A stretch of DNA of 64,000 nucleotides from Pseudomonas sp. A-RE-19 (lineage in GTDB: Bacteria > Pseudomonadota > Gammaproteobacteria > Pseudomonadales > Pseudomonadaceae): the NCBI RefSeq assembly GCF_019956555.1, contig NZ_JAHBDQ010000009.1:94617-158616 (forward strand). Direction: 5' to 3'. Both the position numbers and the translations under genes were made by a program. The notes beneath the pieces were generated by a model. The model did not search any database and was not told where the DNA came from. It saw nothing but the letters and a program-made list of their open reading frames with translations. Below are positions 29,501 through 37,660 of this stretch, piece by piece (positions within the stretch are counted from its first letter, which is position 1; each line of letters opens with the position of its first letter).

Positions 29501-30488
29501 CACGATCATCGTCGGCAAAATGCGCGGCCAGCGCCTGGCGGGTGTCTGCCGTGCGGCCCTGGCTCACGACCCATTGACGCATGTGGCGCATATCAGCGAA
29601 TTCATGCAGCGGTGAGGAGTTTCCCGGCACGTTCAGCAGCACTCCGCCGCTGGAGCGGTGGCGATAACACCAGATATCGTTCGCGGTATAACGATAAATC
29701 GACAGGCGACCGACCTCTATCTGCGAACTGACGCGAGTCGCTGCCTGCAGTTGTGCGATTTTCAGCGTGTCCCAGGCCTGATTCACAGGCAATCCGCCTG
29801 CCCGCATTGCCAGTGCCAGACCTTCCTGGCTCAGACTGCCTTCTTGATATTGCAGACAGGCACTCATGACAAAAGCAGCCTTGACCGACGTTCTTAGTGC
29901 GTATGGTTCGGCCTGCACGATCCGCTCATCAGCGGGCCAGGCGTGATCAAGATAAGCCTGATAGCGGGTCTGCAGTTCCAGTTCCCAGACCCATTTCTTG
30001 AAGTCGGCAGGCCTGAGAGCGATTTGCGTGGCGGGTCCGTAAGCCTGTGGCACCGTTTGCCGATAGATGCCTTCATAATCTTCGTGGTTGCCTGAGCCGT
30101 GGTTGGCGAACTCATCGACATTCTCCACGATACGCACGGAGGGCCCGACATCGGGAGGCGTGTATAGGCCGAATGCGGTTTCGCCGAAGCGTCCGTCAGC
30201 GACAGTTTGATAATTGGACAGTAATGCCTGCACCAGCGTTTGCGAGCTCAGCACCCGGCCTTGCTGGATACCGTTCTGTTGCGGGTGCCCCCGGTAGTTG
30301 TAATCAAGCGTCACCAACAGGGCTGCCTGCGGGTCGATACCCTGCCCCCATTTTTCCTTGATCAACTGTGCGCCAAATTGTTCCGGAGATTGCGGCAGCG
30401 CTGTGCTCACCGCCCATTTCAGTTCGTCACGCATTGGCAGAACAGATGGACTCGGCGCAGCAACCTTGTCGCCAGGGTGGTCATTCAT
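26571..30488 (-). CDS. Large dermonecrotic-toxin-domain / leucine-rich-repeat protein
   Basis: About 1305 residues; the start is at the ATG at 30488 (GGA 6 nt upstream). The first 600 residues resemble the N-terminal region of Pseudomonas dermonecrotic-toxin-domain proteins (DUF6543): FVPGGEGLLVLAGIIDAGYG and RTVFGLLNALPLAGAVAAL are typical. Residues of about 985-1140 hold at least five leucine-rich repeats (LRTLSLERVDLR, LTTLDLKSTFL, LQMLDLSENPL, LRVLNLKNTGI, LTSLDLRDNQI). The C-terminal 150 residues resemble only the start of a NEL ubiquitin-ligase domain. Where NEL proteins have a CxD active site the sequence reads TTIAD, and the protein stops about 40 residues later. No signal peptide is seen. 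It is probably a secreted effector or toxin; the activity is unknown. Confidence 0.82.
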   Translation of the reverse strand: MNDHPGDKVAAPSPSVLPMRDELKWAVSTALPQSPEQFGAQLIKEKWGQGIDPQAALLVTLDYNYRGHPQQNGIQQGRVLSSQTLVQALLSNYQTVADGRFGETAFGLYTPPDVGPSVRIVENVDEFANHGSGNHEDYEGIYRQTVPQAYGPATQIALRPADFKKWVWELELQTRYQAYLDHAWPADERIVQAEPYALRTSVKAAFVMSACLQYQEGSLSQEGLALAMRAGGLPVNQAWDTLKIAQLQAATRVSSQIEVGRLSIYRYTANDIWCYRHRSSGGVLLNVPGNSSPLHEFADMRHMRQWVVSQGRTADTRQALAAHFADDDREDGTFHAGVLTALEGMAIYPKKHRLKNNAGFFNDDGYWDPHDYIDVAWASAATDPFAQLVLTMKQAAMASVKTIRDDAQVNRDNLSAVVEPLVRWVNQFGPLALFVPGGEGLLVLAGIIDAGYGLSQAINGETPEKRSEGVTRTVFGLLNALPLAGAVAALKSESASAETLARTLEDSTVAEHEPGSEPHPDMSISLTPPPAPTVATRLELMRGVCAPFASFSDEVLGQIARISTVDDDMLRWMQVGRPPTPLLADTISRFKLDQELEAVVDPAERAGLFNSRYQALQYSEQQWVRLFQREYPGLPKNVVEQFLDRSGIEMEQPVDAGEVLQAFRRLDGKARQYQQHVRLNRAYESLYLRSIVNPESDVLALHSLVRLPGWPKGLRIEVLEGAITGRIVDRCGPFDAPDCRRLIKVGNFYQGATVDPTTEGTDLFTALLGMLSAEERTALSLPLLDQAQALRLSLGERALPHSELMLGLGRMDSGLPFEAQGLRGGGYPMTPQSSALTNQMMRLQVKYIYPDFTDAQADALLQSVGNGAQAHLDGLTLRLEQLRTDLNDFVDRTVLDIDDMDVDFLERGDEAAAGMNAAQIAAHNIEQAQHVMEYERQARSELAEELIAIWQKRPPHANHLYSDGIFTGYRLNLDYEDFHRLPAMSERFDEVTELTMRGVHVLERESLDVFLESFPNLRTLSLERVDLRVFLDDGLQQGGLPSSIPHMTQLTTLDLKSTFLRFEENTASQLSNLVRLQMLDLSENPLAIPPVVLGLNELRVLNLKNTGISRCPLGIADQPYLTSLDLRDNQISRVPYAVLNQAVARDRIKLWGNPLADEDTLIRLVEHRERTGINLWLSQPGVDYGSASPWLEEDDELIRTARQQIWQRLAAKPSGGAFLRVMDGLSLTADFQVGYWLLQARVWRLLREVDASEELWGWLRQCVETTIADAENPFKLFTVLEDRVQLYRDWVNMGRPIPLAQQQAL

Positions 30489-30623
30489 ATGCATTCCATT
30501 GCAAATATTGGGAACGGCAACATAGCCCACTGGCCTCAGGATCGGCAGCAGGAAGGATCGGCAACACATTTAGGAGAATTCGCTGATGGTTGAAGGCAAC
30601 CAGAGACAGGAAGATTTGCAGGC

Positions 30624-30653
30624 AAAAAAAACCGCAGCGCACGCCACGGTTTG
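30624..30653 (-). terminator. Intrinsic terminator of sohB
   Basis: On the minus strand AAACCG-TG-GCG / CGC-TG-CGGTTT folds into an interrupted stem followed by a T8 run, 18 nt after the sohB stop. Confidence 0.8.
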
Positions 30654-30670
30654 ATTTGTTCAGTGAAGCG

Positions 30671-31693
30671 TTACCAGAAACGTTGCTGGGTCAACCGGGT
30701 CCACCAGCTCAGCAACACGCGATCGACCGAACCGCTGGCCGCCATGCCGATGCGCTCCTGAAGGCTTTTGCGTTCGGCATAATGCAAGTGATAGAGCTCG
30801 GACTGTTTGGCGCGTTCGGCGAGGTATTCATCGCTGGTCTTGAGTTCATCCACCAGCTGTTTATCCAGCGCCGTGACCCCCAACCAGATTTCACCGGTGG
30901 CCACTTCGTCGATGGCCAGTTGCGGGCGATAGCGGGAAACGAAGTTCTTGAACAGCTGATGGGTGATGTCCAGTTCTTCCTGGAATTTCTCCCGGCCCTT
31001 CTCGGTGTTTTCGCCAAACACCGTCAGGGTGCGCTTGTACTCGCCCGCCGTCAGGACTTCGAAATCGATGTCGTGTTTTTTCAGCAGGCGATTGACGTTG
31101 GGCAACTGCGCCACCACGCCGATCGAGCCGAGGATTGCGAACGGCGCGCTGATAATCTTCTGGCCAATGCACGCCATCATGTAGCCGCCGCTGGCCGCTA
31201 CCTTGTCGATACACACGGTCAATGGCACGCCGGCTTCACGAATCCGCGCCAGTTGCGAGGACGCCAGGCCATAGCTGTGGACCATTCCGCCGCCGCTTTC
31301 CAGACGCAGTACCACCTCATCCTTTGGCGTGGCGAGGGTCAGCAGCGCGGTGATTTCGTGGCGCAGGCTTTCAGTGGCCGATGCCTTGATGTCACCGTCG
31401 AAATCCAGCACAAACACCCGTGGTTTGGCCTCGGGCTTCTTCTTTTGCTTTTTCTCGGTTTTAGCCTGGGACTTGCGCAGGGCCTTGAGCTGATCCTTGT
31501 CGAGCAAGGTTTGCTCCAGGCGTTCGCGCAGTCCTTTGTAGAAATCATTGAGTTTGTTGACTTGCAGCTGCCCGGTCGACTTGCGCCGACCTTTGCTGCG
31601 CAATGCCGCAAAGCTGGCCAGGACCACCAGGATGGCGATCACCAGGGTCACGGTTTTAGCCAGAAAAATGGCATATTCGGACAGAAACTCCAC
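30671..31693 (-). CDS. sohB: Inner-membrane serine protease SohB (S49)
   Basis: 340-residue membrane-anchored peptidase of the SppA/SohB family. An N-terminal membrane span (FLAKTVTLVIAILVVLAS) is followed by a Lys-rich linker (about residues 85-105), then the protease fold. The nucleophile Ser lies in VAASGGYMMA (about 168), and the general-base Lys is probably in GEYKRTLT. GGGMVHSYGL is the conserved oxyanion region. It starts at GTG 31693 with GGAG upstream, giving a length close to E. coli SohB (349). Confidence 0.93.
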   Translation of the reverse strand: MEFLSEYAIFLAKTVTLVIAILVVLASFAALRSKGRRKSTGQLQVNKLNDFYKGLRERLEQTLLDKDQLKALRKSQAKTEKKQKKKPEAKPRVFVLDFDGDIKASATESLRHEITALLTLATPKDEVVLRLESGGGMVHSYGLASSQLARIREAGVPLTVCIDKVAASGGYMMACIGQKIISAPFAILGSIGVVAQLPNVNRLLKKHDIDFEVLTAGEYKRTLTVFGENTEKGREKFQEELDITHQLFKNFVSRYRPQLAIDEVATGEIWLGVTALDKQLVDELKTSDEYLAERAKQSELYHLHYAERKSLQERIGMAASGSVDRVLLSWWTRLTQQRFW

Positions 31694-31832
31694 AGGGACT
31701 CCTTCAATCAATGCGCCGCATAAACGCGCGCGGGATACCTTCAGCATACCCATGCGCCGGCCCGGCGACCAGTCGTGAAACTTCGGGCAACACGCTTGTA
31801 ACGGGCATTTCAAACAAGCGTATGTTTTTTCA

Positions 31833-31861
31833 TTGACAGCTCACCGTCATCCTCATAACCT
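31833..31861 (+). promoter_or_regulatory. Candidate sigma-70 promoter for the histidine phosphatase gene
   Basis: TTGACA (31833-31838), 17-nt spacer, TAACCT (31856-31861). The predicted start of transcription is near 31868, 28 nt before the GTG. The -35 is perfect and the -10 is weak. Confidence 0.45.
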
Positions 31862-31895
31862 CGCCAAACCTTCAACGTACCGGGATGACGCGGAC

Positions 31896-32606
31896 GTGGG
31901 CAGCATCTACTTGATTCGACATGGCCAGGCCTCCTTTGGTGCAGACGACTATGACGTCCTGTCGCCGACCGGTATTCGCCAGGCAGAAGTCCTCGGCCAG
32001 CACCTGGCCGAACTCGGTCTCAGCTTCGATCGCTGCCTGTCGGGCGACCTGCGCCGCCAGCAACACACCGCCAACAGCGCGCTGGAACAGTTCGCCGCCG
32101 TCGGTGTGCCGGTGCCGGTGCTGGAAATCGATTCCGCCTTCAACGAATTCGACGCCGACGCGGTGATCCGTGCCCTGCTGCCGGCCATGTTGGAGGACGA
32201 GCCCCAAGCGCTGGATATCCTGCGCAACGCGGCACAGAACCGTGCTGAATTCCAACGCATCTTTGCCTTGATCATCGAACGCTGGCTTGCCGGCACCTAT
32301 GACACACCGGGCCTGGAGAGCTGGCCGGGTTTCGTCGAACGCGTGCAGGCCGGCCTGCATCGATTGCTCGAACAAGCCGACAACACCCAGAAAATCGCCG
32401 TGTTCACCTCCGGCGGCACCATCACTGCCCTGCTCCACCTTATTACACAAATGCCGGCAAAGCAGGCCTTTGAACTGAACTGGCAAATCGTCAACACCTC
32501 GCTCAACCTGCTGAAGTTTCGCGGTCGCGAGGTAGCCCTGGCTTCCTTCAACGGTCATGCACACCTGCAGCTGCTGAAGGCCCCGGAACTCATCACGTTT
32601 CGCTGA
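31896..32606 (+). CDS. Histidine phosphatase family protein
   Basis: 236-residue phosphoglycerate-mutase-like phosphatase. The catalytic LIRHGQASFG motif lies at residues 6-15 and the second His-side motif as FTSGGTITALL (about 190). The start is the GTG at 31896, which places the RHG motif at the usual distance; longer versions would begin inside the promoter. The last residues are HLQLLKAPELITFR. The substrate is unknown. It is followed 64 nt later by the SCP2-like gene in the same direction, a pair that may be co-transcribed. Confidence 0.9.
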   Translation: MGSIYLIRHGQASFGADDYDVLSPTGIRQAEVLGQHLAELGLSFDRCLSGDLRRQQHTANSALEQFAAVGVPVPVLEIDSAFNEFDADAVIRALLPAMLEDEPQALDILRNAAQNRAEFQRIFALIIERWLAGTYDTPGLESWPGFVERVQAGLHRLLEQADNTQKIAVFTSGGTITALLHLITQMPAKQAFELNWQIVNTSLNLLKFRGREVALASFNGHAHLQLLKAPELITFR

Positions 32607-32670
32607 GTCCGGATTATTGTGACCCTGGCTGTAATCACCCAGCTCTTATTACCCAAGAAAGGATCGAACC

Positions 32671-32985
32671 ATGACCTCCGTAGCTGATGCCGTACAAGCA
32701 ATGAAAGCCAAGTTCAACCCAGCCGCTGCTGCCGGTCTGGACCTGGTCTTCGGTTTCCGCATTGACGACACCAAGAACTTCTCGCTGATCGTCAAGAACG
32801 GCACCTGCGAACTGCAAGAAGGCGAGAACCCGGACGCCCAGGTCACTCTGGTGATGGACGGTGAAACCCTGGAAGGCATCGTCGACGGTTCGACCGACGG
32901 CATGCAAGCGTTCATGGGCGGCAAACTGCGCGCTGAAGGCGACATGATGCTGGCGATGAAACTGTCCGAGCTGTTCTCGGGCTAA
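32671..32985 (+). CDS. SCP2 sterol-binding domain protein
   Basis: 104-residue stand-alone SCP2 fold: VADAVQAMKAKFNPAAAAGL, then GFRIDDTKNFSLIVKNGTC, and LVMDGETLEGIVDGSTDGMQAFMGGKLR. These proteins bind hydrophobic ligands such as fatty acyl chains in a tunnel. AAAGGA precedes the ATG. It is probably cytoplasmic; the physiological ligand is unknown. Confidence 0.92.
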   Translation: MTSVADAVQAMKAKFNPAAAAGLDLVFGFRIDDTKNFSLIVKNGTCELQEGENPDAQVTLVMDGETLEGIVDGSTDGMQAFMGGKLRAEGDMMLAMKLSELFSG

Positions 32986-33025
32986 GCACGCCGCTCCCGT
33001 CTTTCGGGAGCACGTCTGGCTGCAA

Positions 33026-33062
33026 ACGAATCCCGCCCCTCGTGGCGGGATTCGTCGTTTTC
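33026..33062 (+). terminator. Intrinsic terminator after the SCP2 gene
   Basis: Perfect 12-bp stem ACGAATCCCGCC/GGCGGGATTCGT with a 6-nt loop, followed by CGTTTT. A second shorter hairpin (CTCCCG..CGGGAG, about 32994-33010) precedes it. Confidence 0.82.
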
Positions 33063-33179
33063 GCCCTCGGAAAACGGCTATCTGCGGATTTGCGGTCTAT
33101 ATTCCTTCTGGCCGCATGCGTCAGACATCGGCTGTTTGCCCTCACTTCTTTTGTGAAGATTTTTGTGGAGAGCACTGCC

Positions 33180-35138
33180 ATGAGTCCACCTGACGAGCAC
33201 AACGACTTCAGTCGTCGCCGTGTACTGCAAGGTCTCTCGGCAGGCGCCGTCGGTACCTGGGTCAGCCCACTATTCGCAGGGAGTAAAACCATGCCTGAAA
33301 CTCCAGCCGATCTGATTCTGTACAACGGACGCCTGCACACCGTCGACCGCAAGAAACCCCAGGCCAGTGCCGTCGCGATCAAGGACGGGCGCTTCGTGGT
33401 GGTTGGCGGCGACGCCCAGGCCATGGCCCTGCAAGGTCCTGGCACCCAGATCATTGACCTGCATGGCCGAACGGTAATTCCCGGTCTCAACGACTCCCAC
33501 CTGCACTTGATCCGTGGCGGCCTGAACTACAACCTCGAACTGCGCTGGGAAGGCGTGCCGTCACTGGCCGATGCCCTGCGTATGCTCAAGGAGCAGGCCG
33601 ATCGCACACCGACGCCGCAATGGGTGCGGGTAGTCGGTGGCTGGAACGAGTTCCAGTTTGCCGAGAAGCGCCTGCCGACGATTGAAGAACTGAACAAGGC
33701 CGCCCCGGACACCCCGGTGTTCGTCCTGCATCTCTATGACCGCGCCCTGCTCAACCGTGCCGCGCTGAAAGTGGTCGGTTATACCCGCGACACGCCGAAC
33801 CCGCCGGGTGGCGAGATCCAGCGCGATGCCAATGGCGACCCCACCGGCATGCTGATCGCCCGCCCCAACGCGATGATCCTCTACTCGACCCTGGCCAAAG
33901 GGCCGAAGTTGCCGCTGGAGTACCAAGTCAACTCGACCCGCCAGTTCATGCGTGAACTCAACCGGCTGGGCGTCACCAGCGCCATCGATGCCGGCGGCGG
34001 TTATCAGAATTACCCGGACGACTATCAAGTCATCCAGCAACTGGCCAAAGACCAGCAGCTCACGGTGCGCATTGCCTACAACCTGTTCACCCAAAAACCC
34101 AAGGAAGAGCTGACCGACTTCAAAAACTGGACCAGCACCTCCCATTACGGTCAAGGCGATGACTTCCTGCGGCACAACGGTGCCGGGGAAATGCTGGTGT
34201 TCTCGGCGGCGGATTTCGAAGACTTCCTTGAGCCACGCCCCGACCTGCCGCAAACCATGGAGCAGGAGCTGGAACCGGTGGTCCGTCACCTCGTCGAACA
34301 GCGCTGGCCCTTCCGCCTGCACGCTACCTACAACGAATCCATCAGCCGCATGCTCGACGTGTTCGAGAAGGTCAATCGGGATATTCCGTTCAACGGCTTG
34401 CCGTGGTTCTTCGATCACGCCGAAACCATCACCCCACGCAACATTGAACGGGTCAAAGCCCTGGGCGGTGGCATCGCGATCCAGGACCGCATGGCGTTTC
34501 AGGGCGAATACTTTATCGATCGTTACGGCGCGAAAGCGGCCGAAGTGACACCACCGATCGCGCGCATGCTGGCCGAGGGTGTGCCGGTGGGCGCCGGCAC
34601 CGATGCCACGCGCGTGTCCAGCTACAACCCCTGGACCTCGCTGTACTGGCTGGTCAGCGGCCGCACCGTCGGCGGGCTGGCGCTGTACCCACAAGGCTTG
34701 AGCCGCGATACGGCGCTGGAACTCTTCACCCACGGCAGCGCCTGGTTTTCCTCCGAGCAAGGCAAGAAGGGCCAAATCAAGGTCGGGCAACTGGCGGACC
34801 TGATTGCACTGTCGGCAGACTACTTCCACATCGAAGACGAAGCCATCAAGTGGATCGAGTCGGTGCTGACCATTGTCGACGGCAAGATCGTCTACGGCAG
34901 CGTCGAATTCGAAAAACTGGGGCCTGCGCCCATCCCGGTAGTGCCTGAATGGTCGCCCGTGGTGAATGTTCCGGGACACTGGAAACCACTGGCGCCGCTG
35001 ACCGCGCAAGTGCACCAGTGCGTGGGCGCTTGCGCGGTGCATGCCCACAGCCATGAGCGGGCGCGATTGTCCTCGGCGCCGGTCAGTGACTTTCAAGGGT
35101 TCTGGGGGGCGTTTGGGTGTTCGTGTTTTGCGTTTTGA
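33180..35138 (+). CDS. Tat-exported metal-dependent amidohydrolase (YtcJ-like)
   Basis: 652-residue member of the amidohydrolase-3 family. A twin-arginine signal (SRRRVLQGLSAGAVGTW, residues 10-26) suggests folded export to the periplasm. The catalytic metal site is seen in IPGLNDSHLHLIRGG (about 105), and later His/Asp ligands in FRLHATYNES, FDHAE and GAGTDATRVS. The C-terminal tail is unusual for the family: HQCVGACAVHAHSHE and GCSCFAF contribute four Cys and several His that could bind metal. The ATG at 33180 follows a GGAGAG site. The substrate is unknown. Confidence 0.9.
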   Translation: MSPPDEHNDFSRRRVLQGLSAGAVGTWVSPLFAGSKTMPETPADLILYNGRLHTVDRKKPQASAVAIKDGRFVVVGGDAQAMALQGPGTQIIDLHGRTVIPGLNDSHLHLIRGGLNYNLELRWEGVPSLADALRMLKEQADRTPTPQWVRVVGGWNEFQFAEKRLPTIEELNKAAPDTPVFVLHLYDRALLNRAALKVVGYTRDTPNPPGGEIQRDANGDPTGMLIARPNAMILYSTLAKGPKLPLEYQVNSTRQFMRELNRLGVTSAIDAGGGYQNYPDDYQVIQQLAKDQQLTVRIAYNLFTQKPKEELTDFKNWTSTSHYGQGDDFLRHNGAGEMLVFSAADFEDFLEPRPDLPQTMEQELEPVVRHLVEQRWPFRLHATYNESISRMLDVFEKVNRDIPFNGLPWFFDHAETITPRNIERVKALGGGIAIQDRMAFQGEYFIDRYGAKAAEVTPPIARMLAEGVPVGAGTDATRVSSYNPWTSLYWLVSGRTVGGLALYPQGLSRDTALELFTHGSAWFSSEQGKKGQIKVGQLADLIALSADYFHIEDEAIKWIESVLTIVDGKIVYGSVEFEKLGPAPIPVVPEWSPVVNVPGHWKPLAPLTAQVHQCVGACAVHAHSHERARLSSAPVSDFQGFWGAFGCSCFAF

Positions 35139-35229
35139 TGGGGCTTTTGGGCGCCGAGGAAGGCGCCCTGTTCAATCAGTGCGAGAGTTTTTCAAAGCGC
35201 TGGGTCAATCAGCTTCAGCGCGCCCTCAA

Positions 35230-35835
35230 TCAACGCTGGCGTTGTTCAGCTTCATCCAGTTCCTTGAATGTCCGAACGTACTCAGCATCGGACTCCTGAT
35301 TCGCATAAACCAGTGTTGCACTGTTGTCATCGATCAAATCCCCCGTCTGCGCATCTCGGCTGAAAGTGATCACAAAGCGTTTTTGATCCAGATTGAGAAA
35401 CAGTTGGTAGAGATCGACCGGTCTGTCAGGCTTTTCGAATTTGCTGATCCAGTAGCGGACTCGATGGCTGAGGGCTGGAGGCTGGTTAATCAATGACTCT
35501 GTATTCACCTCAGGGAAATCATACTCAAGTGCTACACCCGCTATAGCGACCAGGTCTTCATTCATGCGTTCGGTAATCGGCAGGGGCTTATTGCGCAACA
35601 TGGTTTCCACACTCGCTTCAGGAGGCGTACCCATGATGCGACGGCGGTACATTCCACTATCGAACCAGCGGGTCGCATCGAAACGATTGTCGTCAGGACT
35701 CCAGATGCCGTAATACATCATCACTTTTGAGGACATGTCATCTTCCTTGCCAACGATATTAAGACCAATAAGCACCGCGACCGCACATAGGCCGATTACG
35801 GAAAAAGCATTCAATTTCTTCATGTAGGCGGTCAT
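35230..35835 (-). CDS. Membrane-anchored protein, candidate immunity partner of the upstream effector
   Basis: 201-residue protein not recognised as a named family. One N-terminal membrane span (FSVIGLCAVAVLIGLNIVG) is followed by about 170 soluble residues. Its ATG overlaps the stop of the upstream effector frame (ATGA at 35835-35832), the tight coupling typical of toxin-immunity pairs. Membrane anchoring with a periplasmic body would suit protection against a toxin acting in the periplasm. The role is inferred entirely from position and topology. Confidence 0.65.
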   Translation of the reverse strand: MTAYMKKLNAFSVIGLCAVAVLIGLNIVGKEDDMSSKVMMYYGIWSPDDNRFDATRWFDSGMYRRRIMGTPPEASVETMLRNKPLPITERMNEDLVAIAGVALEYDFPEVNTESLINQPPALSHRVRYWISKFEKPDRPVDLYQLFLNLDQKRFVITFSRDAQTGDLIDDNSATLVYANQESDAEYVRTFKELDEAEQRQR

Positions 35836-36871
35836 TTGGCGGGCTTGTATTCGCACAGCTTTTTAGGGACGCCGTCAGGTGTATTGCCAGACCGAACCCC
35901 GTGAACAGCGCCTTCAGCATCCAGTGGATACCCGAGTGTGTCCTTGTAGTGCTCCCTACCCTGAGCCTGCTTCAACAACGCGGCATCCCTTTCACTCAAT
36001 GTTTTGACAGGAGCTGCGGGCGCAGTCTCATTCGACAGTTGCGCATTGGCATCCTTCTGCGCCGCTCGATGGGCGCTCAAACGTCGCTGATAATCGCTAA
36101 GCTTTTTGCGGTATGCGCGGCTTGCAGCCTTATCGGCTTCCAGTTTGGCCGGTGCTTTTTCCAACGTCGCACGCTCCTCGTCGGTTCCGTAAGTCTGGTC
36201 ATACAGACTACGCCGGGGGAATGCCCAAACTGTGGCTCCGGTCGCGTCCGCCATGACTTGCGCCAGGCTGAGTTCGTAGTGAGGATTTTCATTCTCTCCT
36301 ACTTTCAGGCTTGCATTGATTCCCAACCCCGTCCGGCATGCATAGGAGTACATCTTTGCGCCATAGGCGAAGGCATCCGGCGTGAACATACGAGCCTGAG
36401 CATCACGCAACCGATAGCTGTCGCGTTTATCGAGTTCGTATCCCAGCTCGATACTGCCCACGACACCATGAGAGAAAAAGTCCATCTGCTTGATCTCCCT
36501 GCCCCGGCGCTTTCGCGTGGCAACAAAGTCAACCAACTGTGAAATGGAGTCGTACTCGCGATACTCGGCACCGTAACGCTCGGTTACTATTTTTTTGACT
36601 TCGGCCAGCAGTTTTGGATCGTACTCATCCTTGAATATGAAAAAGCCCTTTGAATGGAATAGCTAGGTGTGGAGGGCGGATAGCTTTTAAGCTGACGAAT
36701 TCCTTGATTGATGAAATTCATCATATTGCCGCGTTGACCACGAATATTCGCCACAAAGCTGATGTAAGACGCCCCCACCACCGTCACATAATCCTGCGCC
36801 AGCGTCCCCTTGACCTGTGTCGTCCCATGCTGATCGCTCGTCTTGCCCTGCTTCTTCTTCGGCGTTGCCAC
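35832..36871 (-). pseudogene. PAAR-associated caspase-like effector with a -1 frame break
   Basis: The N-terminal 76 or so codons from the ATG at 36871 (MATPKKKQGKTSDQHG, then ASYISFVANIRGQRGNMMNF) run in one frame, and about 270 codons ending at 35832 run in the -1 frame. The switch is at a T5 run (36644-36640, minus strand); one extra T would give a continuous product RAFFIFKDEYDPKLL. The second part carries MDFFSHGVVGSIELG and YSYACRTGLG, a His...Cys arrangement like caspase-type (clan CD) peptidases such as DUF4347. A Lys/Gln-rich helical stretch follows. It lies 12 nt after the PAAR gene. It is either an inactivated effector or one expressed by slippage. Confidence 0.72.
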
Positions 36872-36883
36872 GCTTGCCCCTCC

Positions 36884-37414
36884 TTAGTAATCGATGCCCA
36901 GGGCATCCAGGTGAGCAGCGGCTTCCTTGCCCCATTGCACGACAACAGAGGTGGGATCGGCGGTGAATACCCGCGCGGCGTTGCCGTGGTTGTCGGTGTG
37001 GCCGACCAGGCGCTGGCCATCGCCGGTTTCGATGCAATAGAGCATGTCGGGAATGGCATCGCCGGTGGTTTCGTCGACCAGTTGGAAGCGTTCGCTGTGT
37101 TTGGGCACGGTGATGATCGGAGTGAACGGTGCGGCACCGACTTGTGTGCCGACAAACACGTCGCCCGAACCGGTGATGATCATGCCGCCATGGGCCGTGG
37201 CACTGCCTAGAAAGGCGATGGGTTTGCCATTGATCAGGATGTTGCTGATGCCTTCGGTCACGGTATCGCCACAGGCCGTGGTGTCACCGACACGCAAGAC
37301 CGGCATGCCGTTGATGTTCACGTTGGGTGAACCGCTGGTGCTGGGGTTGGTGCCGTGACCGGTCACCGGGCAGGCATTGAGATCACTGAGTCGAGCGGCA
37401 GGTTTCGCCATCAT
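36884..37414 (-). CDS. PAAR protein with transthyretin-like extension
   Basis: 176 residues. Residues 1-100 form a PAAR repeat cone: SDLNACPVTGHGTNPS, NVNINGMPVLRVGDTTACGD, INGKPIAFLGSATAHGGMI and TGSGDVFVG, with the Cys and His residues that bind the tip zinc. Residues of about 105-176 look like a beta-sandwich (FQLVDETTGDAIPDMLYCIE, HTDNHGNAARVFTADP), a common adaptor that carries effectors. PAAR proteins cap the VgrG spike of type VI secretion systems. The effector and immunity genes follow in the same direction. No vgrG is in the window. Confidence 0.92.
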   Translation of the reverse strand: MMAKPAARLSDLNACPVTGHGTNPSTSGSPNVNINGMPVLRVGDTTACGDTVTEGISNILINGKPIAFLGSATAHGGMIITGSGDVFVGTQVGAAPFTPIITVPKHSERFQLVDETTGDAIPDMLYCIETGDGQRLVGHTDNHGNAARVFTADPTSVVVQWGKEAAAHLDALGIDY

Positions 37415-37660
37415 CTACATCCTTGTATGAGCTTGGGCGCGGAATTTACCGGATTCACGGGGTTGTTGAAAGGCTGGCCTCATGCCCAATGCCTGGCTCC
37501 TACATGTCTGACTTTGCCCTTAACTGAAACACCCGCTGACACAAGCTTGATCTCGATCACTTGTTCGCCCCCGCACACTCTCTACTATCACGCTTCCATC
37601 GAAGGCCACGGACGGCTCATTGGGAGCCTGCGGCCCATCAATCTCAAGGAAGAGTCAAAA

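Noticed and set aside
32994..33010. First hairpin (CTCCCG..CGGGAG) after the SCP2 gene as main terminator
   Set aside because: No T-run follows; the longer stem at 33026-33062 fits better.
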